Assembly: GCF_946187725.1 (NCBI RefSeq)
Contig: NZ_CAMHSK010000008.1
Coordinates: 1 to 64,000, forward strand
Source: an uncultured Treponema sp.
GTDB taxonomy: Bacteria > Spirochaetota > Spirochaetia > Treponematales > Treponemataceae
Reading direction: 5' to 3'
Length of the DNA: 64,000 nucleotides
Made by a program: the position numbers and the translations under genes. This document shows positions 57,765 to 64,000 of the stretch, in pieces (position 1 is the stretch's first letter; each line of letters begins with the position of its first letter). A model generated the notes under the pieces. That model saw nothing but the letters and a program-made list of their open reading frames with translations, was not told the origin of the DNA and made no database searches.

Positions 57765-58624
57765 TGAAATGGTTTAAGCACGATTCAGACGCAATGACAG
57801 ATAGCAAAATCAGAAAGTTAATCTTGAAGCATGGGGCGGTAGGTTACGCCGTTTATTTTCACTGTTTGGAGCTGATAGCAAGTAGCGTAAGCGAAACAAA
57901 CATCAATTTTGAATTGGAGCATGACGCGGAAATCATAGCTGATGATTTGAAAATCAACGGAAGTGGAACGGAAAGCGGAGCGCAGATTGTTGAGAACATC
58001 ATGCGCACCATTATTGACCTTAAACTTTTCGAGGAATCAGACGGTCACATCTTTTGCTTGAAGCTCTTGAAAAGGCTTGATACTTCCATGACTTCAAATA
58101 AGTATTTCCGTACTTTGATTGCGGAAGCAAAAAGCGCAAGAACACCACAGGCACAAATTCCGGCTCTTGAAGCGACACAAACAGAAGAGCCGAAACAGGA
58201 AGAAATACCTTACGAAGTCCAGACACCGGGCGAAGAACAATTTTCTTATGCGCAGAAAGAATACGCAAAGAAAATCTTTGACTTATGGAACGGTGCAGGG
58301 CTTCCTTGTCCTAAATCCGGCTACATTACTTTTATGCTCTCTGATTTCAGAATGGCAGTCGCAGAGTTGCAGAAAGAAAAGCTACACAGCAGTTCAGTAA
58401 TTGCCGCCGTTGAGAACTACATCAAGGTTATGGAGCTGAAAAAAGCAAATAAAACTTGGTGGAATGTTAAATACAGTTTTGATAATTTTGCGAAGTTCAA
58501 GAATATAAAAAGATTTTTGCCGGACTATTTCGACATCACGGAATATCAAGACATGAAGAAAAAGAACGGTTCAGCGGTCGCACAGTCGGGAGCAGATTCT
58601 AGCGGCGAGGGGGTAGATTTCTAA
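57764..58624 (+). CDS. Replication protein with DUF4373/DnaD-like domains
   Basis: 286 residues. The N-terminal 100 residues match the Lin1244/Lin1753-type domain (MKWFKHDSDAMTDSKIRKL, GAVGYAVYFHCLELIA). A linker rich in E/P/Q (about 130-160) leads to a helical DnaD-like region (AKKIFDLWNGAGLP ... WNVKYSFDNFAKFKNIKRFLPDYF). It should be the initiator or loader partner of the DnaC-like ATPase whose gene begins with its stop codon (1-nt overlap). Phage origin sites were not identified. Confidence 0.82.
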   Translation: MKWFKHDSDAMTDSKIRKLILKHGAVGYAVYFHCLELIASSVSETNINFELEHDAEIIADDLKINGSGTESGAQIVENIMRTIIDLKLFEESDGHIFCLKLLKRLDTSMTSNKYFRTLIAEAKSARTPQAQIPALEATQTEEPKQEEIPYEVQTPGEEQFSYAQKEYAKKIFDLWNGAGLPCPKSGYITFMLSDFRMAVAELQKEKLHSSSVIAAVENYIKVMELKKANKTWWNVKYSFDNFAKFKNIKRFLPDYFDITEYQDMKKKNGSAVAQSGADSSGEGVDF

Positions 58625-59391
58625 TGAGTGAAGAAGAAAAGAAAAACAAAGACCCTATAAAAACCGTGCCGGAAGTTATGAAGAATGTTTTTGCGGGTAT
58701 TACCGTTGCCTCTGATGAAGATATTGCGAAGCGTGAAGAAGAAATTCGCAAGTATGAAGAAGAGCAGCGAAAGGCAAACCGTGAGCGAAATTTCTTGAAC
58801 AGCGGAATAGCAGAGAAATTCGAGAATGTAGAACTTTCTGACATTCTGGAGGCTGGAATTGCGGAAATGAAAGACAAAGACGGAAACATAATCACAGATA
58901 TAAATGTCTTTGAAAAGTTCATTTCTGATATTGCGGAAGGAAAGCCTAGAGGCTTGTGGCTTTGTGGAAAATACGGAACAGGAAAAAGCGTTTTTGCAAT
59001 CGCTCTTATGCACGAGCTTTGCCGCCGTGGTGTTTCCTGCTCATATTTCAAAACACATGAAGTTATGCAGCGGCTTGACGATGTGAAATGGCATTTAAGC
59101 CATGAAACAAGAGCGGGAATTGTGAAAGAGCTTTGCAGCTCTGATTTCCGTATCTTTGACGAAATCGGGCGTTATCCAGATTCAAAGTGGGAGCAGTTTA
59201 TATTGTTTGATGTAACGAATAAATGTTACGAAAGCTATAAATCAATGCTCTTTATCTCAAATCTGACAAGAAACGAATTAGGCGAGTTTTTGGGCGGGGC
59301 TGCTACTGACAGATTCAAGGGTTTAGGAATGACTATTGAATTCAGCGGCAAATCGTTCAGAGGTTCGGAAAATGAATTGTATACAAAGTAG
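58624..59391 (+). CDS. DnaC-like helicase loader ATPase
   Basis: 255 residues. Walker A GKYGTGKS (about 118-125), Walker B FRIFDEIG (about 177-184), sensor I SNLTRNEL, and an R-finger candidate AATDRFKGLG. The first 65 residues are a charged helical part (REEEIRKYEEEQRKANRERN) that would contact the helicase. It overlaps the replication protein by 1 nt. It loads the host DnaB onto phage DNA. Confidence 0.9.
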   Translation: MSEEEKKNKDPIKTVPEVMKNVFAGITVASDEDIAKREEEIRKYEEEQRKANRERNFLNSGIAEKFENVELSDILEAGIAEMKDKDGNIITDINVFEKFISDIAEGKPRGLWLCGKYGTGKSVFAIALMHELCRRGVSCSYFKTHEVMQRLDDVKWHLSHETRAGIVKELCSSDFRIFDEIGRYPDSKWEQFILFDVTNKCYESYKSMLFISNLTRNELGEFLGGAATDRFKGLGMTIEFSGKSFRGSENELYTK

Positions 59392-59403
59392 GAGAATGAA
59401 TAT

Positions 59404-59877
59404 ATGACAGACTTAAATCATGTTGTTTTGATTGGACGGCTTACCCAAGATTTGGGAAACGATGAAAGAAGTTTCGGATATTTGCCTAACGGACAGGCAA
59501 GGGCAAATGTAAGTATTGCTGTAAATCGCAGCAAGAAACAGGGTGATGAATGGATTAACGAAGTTTTTTATTTTGAAGTTGCAATTTTCGGAAAGACCGC
59601 TGAAAACTTGAAGCCGTATCTTTTGAAGGGTAAACAAATCGGTGTAGACGGACACCTTAAACAAGACCGCTGGAAAGACCAGCAGGGCAATAACAGAAGC
59701 AAAATCAGCATTGTTGCGGAAAATGTTCAGCTTTTGGGCGGCAAGAGTGAAGATACAACACAGAACGCGGGCGGAAACTATCAGCAGCAGTTTTTCACGC
59801 CGAAAGCAAACACACAGTATCAGACACCACCTGCACCACCAAGCGATGATGAATTCCCGGAAGATATACCTTTTTAG
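59404..59877 (+). CDS. ssb: Single-stranded DNA-binding protein
   Basis: 157 residues. An OB fold (LNHVVLIGRLTQD, ARANVSIAVNRS, EVFYFEVAIFGKTAENLKPYLLKGKQIGVDGHLKQD) plus a glutamine-rich linker and an acidic tip DEFPEDIPF, the usual protein-interaction tail. ATG 59404 is in good context. It covers single-stranded DNA during phage replication and recombination and should interact with RecT and the host. Confidence 0.95.
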   Translation: MTDLNHVVLIGRLTQDLGNDERSFGYLPNGQARANVSIAVNRSKKQGDEWINEVFYFEVAIFGKTAENLKPYLLKGKQIGVDGHLKQDRWKDQQGNNRSKISIVAENVQLLGGKSEDTTQNAGGNYQQQFFTPKANTQYQTPPAPPSDDEFPEDIPF

Positions 59878-59894
59878 GAGTGAGGGCTGAAATT

Positions 59895-60080
59895 ATGGAG
59901 ATTCAGACAGACAGAAAAACATACAAGACTTTCAAGACGCTTCCGTGCTGCTATAACTGTAAACACTCTTATTTCAGAATGGGAATTGCGCTTTATTGCA
60001 ATAACCGCTCGGAGTGGATTAAAGAAGCGAGCGTAGAGCCGATAGGAACTTGTGACAGTTTCGAGGAAAAGAATGTTTGA
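59895..60080 (+). CDS. Small cysteine-rich phage protein
   Basis: 61 residues. CCYNCKHS, then YCNNRS and TCDSF give a possible zinc site (four to five cysteines). ATG 59895 has GAGGG upstream; a GTG at 59880 is a possible alternative. Overlaps the next gene by 8 nt. No named family; similar short cysteine proteins recur in this early cluster. Confidence 0.6.
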   Translation: MEIQTDRKTYKTFKTLPCCYNCKHSYFRMGIALYCNNRSEWIKEASVEPIGTCDSFEEKNV

Positions 60081-60276
60081 CAAGAAAATTAAAGAGCATT
60101 GCGGAAACTGTGTTTCTTTTCTGACTGATGAAGATGATAAAGGCAATGTCACGGAATTTCACCATGACAGGAATAAAGATTGTGGATTTTGCGCCATGCG
60201 TGATTTGTTCTACACGGTGCAAAATGATTCAAAACCTTGCGATAGCTGGGTGCATGACGGAGAAAAAGAGGAATGA
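60073..60276 (+). CDS. Small cysteine-rich phage protein
   Basis: 67 residues. The cysteines (HCGNCVSF, KDCGFCAMRD, KPCDSWV) resemble those of the previous gene product: both end in a CDS(F/W) motif after a C..C pair, so the two are probably paralogues. ATG 60073 has GAGG at 60063-60066. Overlaps the next gene by 4 nt. Possibly zinc binding. Confidence 0.6.
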   Translation: MFDKKIKEHCGNCVSFLTDEDDKGNVTEFHHDRNKDCGFCAMRDLFYTVQNDSKPCDSWVHDGEKEE

Positions 60277-60530
60277 ACAAAAACGAATTCGTAAAAGAGA
60301 TAAAGAAACTTGATAAATCCTGCTTTTATCTTGTGACTGTAGATGAAAGTTATGATTTTCAGACAATGGCAAATATCGCAGATATACTTGATAAACAGGG
60401 CGTAAAATCTGTTGTCATGCCTAAAAACATCAACTTCAAAGAATTGCCTGCAGAAAGCAAAGATGAACTTCTTGAATACATAAAGCGTGAAATCGGAATC
60501 AAAGACGGCAAGGCGGTTCAGCATGAATAG
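60273..60530 (+). CDS. Small phage protein (85 residues)
   Basis: Overlaps the preceding gene by 4 nt and the next by 8 nt. Alternating helices and strands (FYLVTVDESYDFQTMANIADILDKQGVKSVVM as its pattern, listed here in shortened form: FYLVTVDES, MANIADILD, GVKSVVMP) suggest a small alpha/beta fold. No family recognised. Real by packing. Confidence 0.6.
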   Translation: MNKNEFVKEIKKLDKSCFYLVTVDESYDFQTMANIADILDKQGVKSVVMPKNINFKELPAESKDELLEYIKREIGIKDGKAVQHE

Positions 60531-60891
60531 CGGATTTGGAAGAAGTTATTTCGCACTCCCTAAGAAAAATAAATACGGTAACAGAAAAACAACGATTGAA
60601 GGAATTACCTTTGATTCTGCCAAAGAAGCGAATCGTTACCGTGAGCTGAAAATGCTTGAAATTTCGGGGCTGATTTCTGACTTGAAGATTCAGCAGCGTT
60701 TTGAGATTGTACCGAAAGCGGGCGGGAATAAAAGAGCAAGGTTTTATGTCGCTGATTTCACATATCTGGAAGGTGGAAAGAAAATCATTGAAGATGTAAA
60801 AAGCCCTATTACCCGCAGTAATGCAGTTTATACGCTTAAAAAAGCGTTGGTGCTTTGGCAATATCCAGATTGGATTTTCCGGGAATCGTGA
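60523..60891 (+). CDS. DUF1064-type phage nuclease
   Basis: 122 residues. KYGNRKTTIEGITFDSAKEANRYREL, LQQRFEIVP (here IQQRFEIVPKAGG), ARFYVADFTYLEGGKKIIEDVKSPITR and DWIF match DUF1064, a small PD-(D/E)XK fold family in phage replication clusters. Catalytic candidates: glutamate in KEANRY, aspartate in VADF and E-D-V-K in IIEDVK. It may be a Holliday junction-type or single-strand nuclease. ATG 60523 fits the family's N-terminus. Confidence 0.82.
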   Translation: MNSGFGRSYFALPKKNKYGNRKTTIEGITFDSAKEANRYRELKMLEISGLISDLKIQQRFEIVPKAGGNKRARFYVADFTYLEGGKKIIEDVKSPITRSNAVYTLKKALVLWQYPDWIFRES

Positions 60892-60892
60892 T

Positions 60893-61063
60893 ATGTGCAG
60901 AAGTTGTATTGATTGCAAAAGGCTTTATGTCTGCAAACCGTTTTATTCAAAAAGGCTAAAAAAAGAAGTTCAAAACTATGTTTGCAAGACAAAAAGAAGA
61001 ATGATAAGCAAAAAGTTTTTTGAAATGTTTCCGTTGCGATACGGTTGTTTCGAGAAAAAATAG
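60893..61063 (+). CDS. Small basic cysteine-rich phage protein
   Basis: 56 residues. Begins MCRSCIDCKRLYVCK and has further cysteines at YVCK and YGCFEKK, so it is probably a zinc-binding peptide. It starts 1 nt after the DUF1064 stop. ATG 60893 has only a weak GGGA site. Basic overall (Lys/Arg rich), which would suit nucleic-acid binding. Confidence 0.5.
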   Translation: MCRSCIDCKRLYVCKPFYSKRLKKEVQNYVCKTKRRMISKKFFEMFPLRYGCFEKK

Positions 61064-61092
61064 TCATATTTTAGGTGGGAAGTATGAAAAAT

Positions 61093-61121
61093 TTGCAAAC
61101 TTTAACATAATAGGTTATAAA
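61093..61121 (+). promoter_or_regulatory. Promoter of the packaging-side operon
   Basis: TTGCAA (61093-61098), 17-nt spacer, TATAAA (61116-61121). The leader contains AAACCCAACGA at 61136-61146, identical to a string at 54639-54649 in the recT leader. The 127-nt gap otherwise has no gene. Confidence 0.55.
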
Positions 61122-61190
61122 ATAAAAAAAAAGAAAAACCCAACGAAGAAAACATAACGGTGATTCTGACCTAGCCGTATGGGGTGGATT

Positions 61191-61502
61191 ATGTCATATT
61201 CGTTGGATAAACTTGTAAAATCTCTTGAAAACCGCATACAGGAAATTGACAGCGGTTATATAAAACTCGGATTTGAGAGCGGAAAACTTGTAGCCGCTGC
61301 ACAATATAACAATCCCACAGAAGAAGAAAGAAAATACCCTGTTGTCAAAGAGGGCTTTTCACTTGCGGAAGAACTGAAAGAAGCAAGCGTAAGCACTTTT
61401 TACGGCACTTTGGGCTTTGTCTTTTCTGGAAAGAAAATCACAAATTGCTATAAATCTCAATCATGGAAAGGCTCAACTTTGGAGCTTTTTATCGGGGGCT
61501 GA
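61191..61502 (+). CDS. Phage protein of unknown function (103 residues)
   Basis: MSYSLDKLVKSLENRIQEI forms a leading helix, and the rest is mixed strands ending TLELFIGG. The next gene begins 2 nt after the stop. ATG 61191 is preferred with GGGGTGG upstream; ATG 61179 is an alternative within that site. No family recognised. First gene of the operon that includes both terminase subunits. Confidence 0.55.
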   Translation: MSYSLDKLVKSLENRIQEIDSGYIKLGFESGKLVAAAQYNNPTEEERKYPVVKEGFSLAEELKEASVSTFYGTLGFVFSGKKITNCYKSQSWKGSTLELFIGG

Positions 61503-61504
61503 TT

Positions 61505-61690
61505 ATGCAGTTATGCCCAAAATGCAGAAAAGAAATCCGTTATATTCCTGTCAACTACGATGAAGTTATCGTGTGTGATAATGAATTAACAACAGTCTAC
61601 ACAGAGCGTGGGCGGCGTGTGGAAGGGTATCAACCGCATAAATGCAAGGAGCTGAACAATGCCAAGAGCGAAGAAAACAACAACGGCTGA
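61505..61690 (+). CDS. Small zinc-ribbon-like phage protein
   Basis: 61 residues. MQLCPKCRKEIRYIP, then IVCDNELTTVY and HKCKEL give C..C...C...C with a ribbon-like hairpin (VNYDEVIVCDN). It overlaps the terminase small subunit gene by 32 nt. The start codon follows the previous stop by 2 nt. Function unknown. Confidence 0.55.
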   Translation: MQLCPKCRKEIRYIPVNYDEVIVCDNELTTVYTERGRRVEGYQPHKCKELNNAKSEENNNG

Positions 61691-62426
61691 AAAAGAACAG
61701 AAAGAAAAGAAGCCTCGCAAACCGACAAAGAAAACAATTCCGGCAGAAGGTGAGCCGACAAACTTAGACATTGATTTGAACTCTTTTGATTGGGGCGAAG
61801 ATTGCAAGCTGAACGACAGACAGAAATATTTTGTTATCTGGTTTACATATCCGGGAAGAACATATCACAACGCTATGCAATCTGCAATAAAAGCAGGATA
61901 TACCAAAAAGACGGCTAATGTTTTGTCGCCCGCCATACGAAGAAACCCGGAAATTTCCGCGCTCATTAAAAAGTTTGATGATATGTATGTCAGAGAATCG
62001 CTTGATGATTTCTACCACCGGGCAATAACTGACAAGATTGCAAGAGCGACTTTTGATGTAAACGATTTTCACGAAGTCAAGAAATACACGGACAAGGACG
62101 GCAACGAAAGGGAGTATTTGAGCATTAAAGACCCTTCGACACTTACGCCGGAGCAGAGAAAGTGTATTGACGGTGTAAAGTTCAACAATAACGGAACGCC
62201 AAGCTATGAATTTGCAAATAGAACTCACGAAATGGAAGTTTTGATGAAGCTGCATGAAATGGCAAGCGGCGAGAAGAAAAACACAGAGAACGAAATGGAA
62301 TTGACCATAGAGCAGATAAAAGACAAAGTGACCGCAAAAGTGAAAGTCATTCAGAAAAAGGACGAAGAAGAAGCGCTTGCGGGTAAATACATTGATGAGC
62401 CGGACAATTTGATAGAGGAAATGTAA
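61659..62426 (+). CDS. Phage terminase small subunit
   Basis: 255 residues. A basic, alanine/lysine-rich N-terminus (MPRAKKTTTAEKEQ). The HTH core LNDRQKYFVIWF.....NAMQSAIKAGYTKKTANVLSPAIRRNPEI is typical of the terminase_2/small-terminase DNA-recognition domain, followed by a coiled region and a long C-terminal helix. It recognises phage DNA for packaging. It overlaps the preceding small gene and is followed without a gap by the large subunit. The pac/cos site is not evident. Confidence 0.88.
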   Translation: MPRAKKTTTAEKEQKEKKPRKPTKKTIPAEGEPTNLDIDLNSFDWGEDCKLNDRQKYFVIWFTYPGRTYHNAMQSAIKAGYTKKTANVLSPAIRRNPEISALIKKFDDMYVRESLDDFYHRAITDKIARATFDVNDFHEVKKYTDKDGNEREYLSIKDPSTLTPEQRKCIDGVKFNNNGTPSYEFANRTHEMEVLMKLHEMASGEKKNTENEMELTIEQIKDKVTAKVKVIQKKDEEEALAGKYIDEPDNLIEEM

Positions 62427-64000
62427 ATGTTTACACCCGATGAAAGATTGCGGTTTTGCTACACCTTTATGAAGTTCAATGAGCGTGATATTGATTTGGA
62501 CTTCTGGCAAAACCGCTATATCCGAAGTATGTCAAGATTCTCTATTCTGGTAAAATCACGCCGTACAGGTTTTTCTTTTGTGACTTCCATGAAGGGAGTT
62601 GTCAAAGCGATAGACCCGGACAGAGTAGCATATACAAAGCAGTTTGTTTCTTACAACGAATCGGACGCGGTAGAAAAAATAAACTACGCCGCGCAATTCT
62701 ATGAATCTCTTCCGGGAAATGTACGGAAAGTATGCAAGACAAACAACAAGACAGAACTTGATTTTCTTGACAAAAACGGAAAGACAATAAGCCGTCTTAT
62801 CTCTATTCCTTGTCGCCCTCCTCGCGGAAAGGGAGGCGATATTGCCCTTGATGAATATGCGATTTATTTACCGAAAATGTCAGACGCAGTTTATACGGCT
62901 GCATTACCTGTAATTTCTCGTGGTGGTTGTATTGAAATGGGAAGCTCACCACTCGGAAAAATCGGCAAGTTTTATGAAATCTATTCTGACAAAGAAACAT
63001 ATAAGAGTTACGAACGCTATAACATTCCGTGGTGGTTCTCTTCCGGCTTGTGTGTTGATGTTCCAATGGCAGTAAAGATTGCGCCGGAAATGACAACAGA
63101 AGAGCGTGTTTTCACTTTTGGTACTGACATCATCAAAGAGATTTACAACTCTATGGAGCTGGAAAAGTTTCAGCAGGAATATGAATGTCGGTTCATTGAT
63201 GAAGCTGCAAGTTATATCCCGCTTGAATTGATTTATGAAAACACTCCCGGACGCGATAACGAAGAAAAACTTATTGAAATGAGTAAAGATGAATCAATCA
63301 CCGATGAAGAGTATTGGGAATACAACAGGGGTGTTGATTTTCAAGCGTACACTTCGGAAGATGAAGCGATTCTGCAATACAACAAAGAAATGCACGGTTC
63401 ACCTTTATTTCTGGGCTTCGATGTTGCAAAACATCGGGATGCTATGTCTATTTATTTAATCGGTATGAAGGGCGACAAGAAAAGGAGTTTTGCCCGGATT
63501 GAAAGAAAAGGCATGAGTTATGAGCAACAGGGAGATATTGCCGAAAAGCTCTTTAGAGAATTACCGATTTACCGTGGCGCAATCGACCGAACAGGTAGCG
63601 GCGATGGCGTTTATGAGCGGCTCTACAAGAAATTCGGGGATAAAATAGACGGTGTATATTTCACTCCACAAATGAAAGAACAGCTTGCAATCGAAGCAAA
63701 AAGGGGATTGGAACAACACGAATTCGCACTTGAAAACAACAAAGATTTTCACTCACAGATTCACAGTATTAAGCGCATGGACGCTGTAGGAAAGTATTTC
63801 AGATATGACGCAGAGCGAAACGAGAAAGGTCATGCAGATAGTTTCTGGGCATGGGCTTTAGCGAACTTTGCGAGCATGGACGCTAAAAAAATATCGTTCT
63901 ACAAACAATATGCTAGTCAAAAAAGCAATACTGTGGTACAATCGGTAGTAGATTCTACGATAAATCGCACAGAAAACGAAGTAAAACCCATCGAAAAACG
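62427..64000 (+). CDS. Phage terminase large subunit (partial, runs off the window)
   Basis: At least 524 residues. The ATPase part has a lysine/arginine-rich Walker A variant (ILVKSRRTGFSFVTS, about residues 43-57) and Walker B (DIALDEYAIYLP). The nuclease part begins with GFDVAKHRDAMS (catalytic aspartate) and continues with AIDRTGSGD. The Walker A uses SRRTGFS in place of the usual GKT, as in several TerL families. It starts immediately after the small subunit stop (no gap). It packages DNA into the prohead. The C-terminus is beyond the window. Confidence 0.9.
   Translation, partial: MFTPDERLRFCYTFMKFNERDIDLDFWQNRYIRSMSRFSILVKSRRTGFSFVTSMKGVVKAIDPDRVAYTKQFVSYNESDAVEKINYAAQFYESLPGNVRKVCKTNNKTELDFLDKNGKTISRLISIPCRPPRGKGGDIALDEYAIYLPKMSDAVYTAALPVISRGGCIEMGSSPLGKIGKFYEIYSDKETYKSYERYNIPWWFSSGLCVDVPMAVKIAPEMTTEERVFTFGTDIIKEIYNSMELEKFQQEYECRFIDEAASYIPLELIYENTPGRDNEEKLIEMSKDESITDEEYWEYNRGVDFQAYTSEDEAILQYNKEMHGSPLFLGFDVAKHRDAMSIYLIGMKGDKKRSFARIERKGMSYEQQGDIAEKLFRELPIYRGAIDRTGSGDGVYERLYKKFGDKIDGVYFTPQMKEQLAIEAKRGLEQHEFALENNKDFHSQIHSIKRMDAVGKYFRYDAERNEKGHADSFWAWALANFASMDAKKISFYKQYASQKSNTVVQSVVDSTINRTENEVKPIEK

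Larger units (their letters stand above)
45535..64000 (+). mobile_element. Tailed-phage prophage, left part (continues beyond window)
   Basis: Gene order is that of a temperate tailed phage: integrase, S24 repressor, antirepressor and second control region, recombination (YqaJ, RecT), ParB-like, methyltransferase, replication (DnaD-like, DnaC-like, SSB), small genes and terminase. Left boundary is approximate; no tRNA target and no att duplication can be identified because the right end is outside the window. Confidence 0.9.

Noticed and set aside
61764-62510. A 248-codon open frame on the minus strand
   Set aside because: It is antisense to the terminase small subunit, lacks a ribosome site and has the composition of a shadow frame.

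Overview
The window looks like a piece of a low-GC, diderm, host- or gut-associated spirochaete chromosome, most likely a Treponema. This is inferred from many SPII lipoproteins, beta-barrel outer-membrane proteins, InlB-type repeat proteins, LptF/LptG permeases and plant-galactan degradation genes. No rRNA and no complete normal tRNA was seen, so the genus is an inference.

Layout. 1-6.1 kb is the edge of a defence island: the tail of a probable PD-(D/E)XK protein, a C5-cytosine methyltransferase, a small PD-(D/E)XK-like protein, a Fic remnant, and an overlapping pair made of a TrlF-like PHP/ATPase protein and an AlbA_2/HATPase protein. 6.4-16.1 kb is a four-gene surface operon: an OmpA-family protein and three lipoproteins, two with InlB-type repeats and one with a GG(A/G)(I/V)Y beta-helix. 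16.5-21.0 kb holds a HAD-phosphatase/tRNA-methyltransferase fusion, an outer-membrane barrel and thiI. 21.1-34.7 kb is a galactan-utilisation locus: a LacI-type regulator with three matching operators, an ABC importer lacking its ATPase, a GH35 beta-galactosidase, two GH53 endo-galactanases, a porin-like barrel and two lipoproteins. One lipoprotein shares an undescribed module with the second galactanase. 34.7-40.9 kb (minus strand) holds an M30-type metallopeptidase lipoprotein and an Afu/Fbp-type ABC importer. 41.0-44.1 kb has dut, lptF and lptG. 44.1-45.4 kb is a graveyard with a headless Fic gene and the 3' end of an outer-membrane protein gene.

From about 45.5 kb to the window end lies the left part of a tailed-phage prophage: integrase, three separate repressors, an antirepressor, a YqaJ/RecT recombination module, ParB-like, methyltransferase, DnaD-like/DnaC-like replication genes, SSB, many tiny genes, and both terminase subunits (the large one runs off the window).

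Three threads tie the window together. (1) Five GC-rich intergenic elements sit immediately behind stop codons. (2) Four chromosomal operons have a good promoter whose predicted transcription start falls on or next to the ATG, with no Shine-Dalgarno, suggesting leaderless mRNAs. (3) In the prophage, repeated operator-like motifs are spaced 32-33 bp apart at four control regions, and two rightward early transcripts begin with structured leaders (one a three-way junction) followed by terminator-like hairpins. A tRNA-like element without a recognisable anticodon arm lies in the first of these transcripts. The leaders, the tRNA-like element and the TrlF/AlbA_2 pair are the best candidates for undescribed biology.
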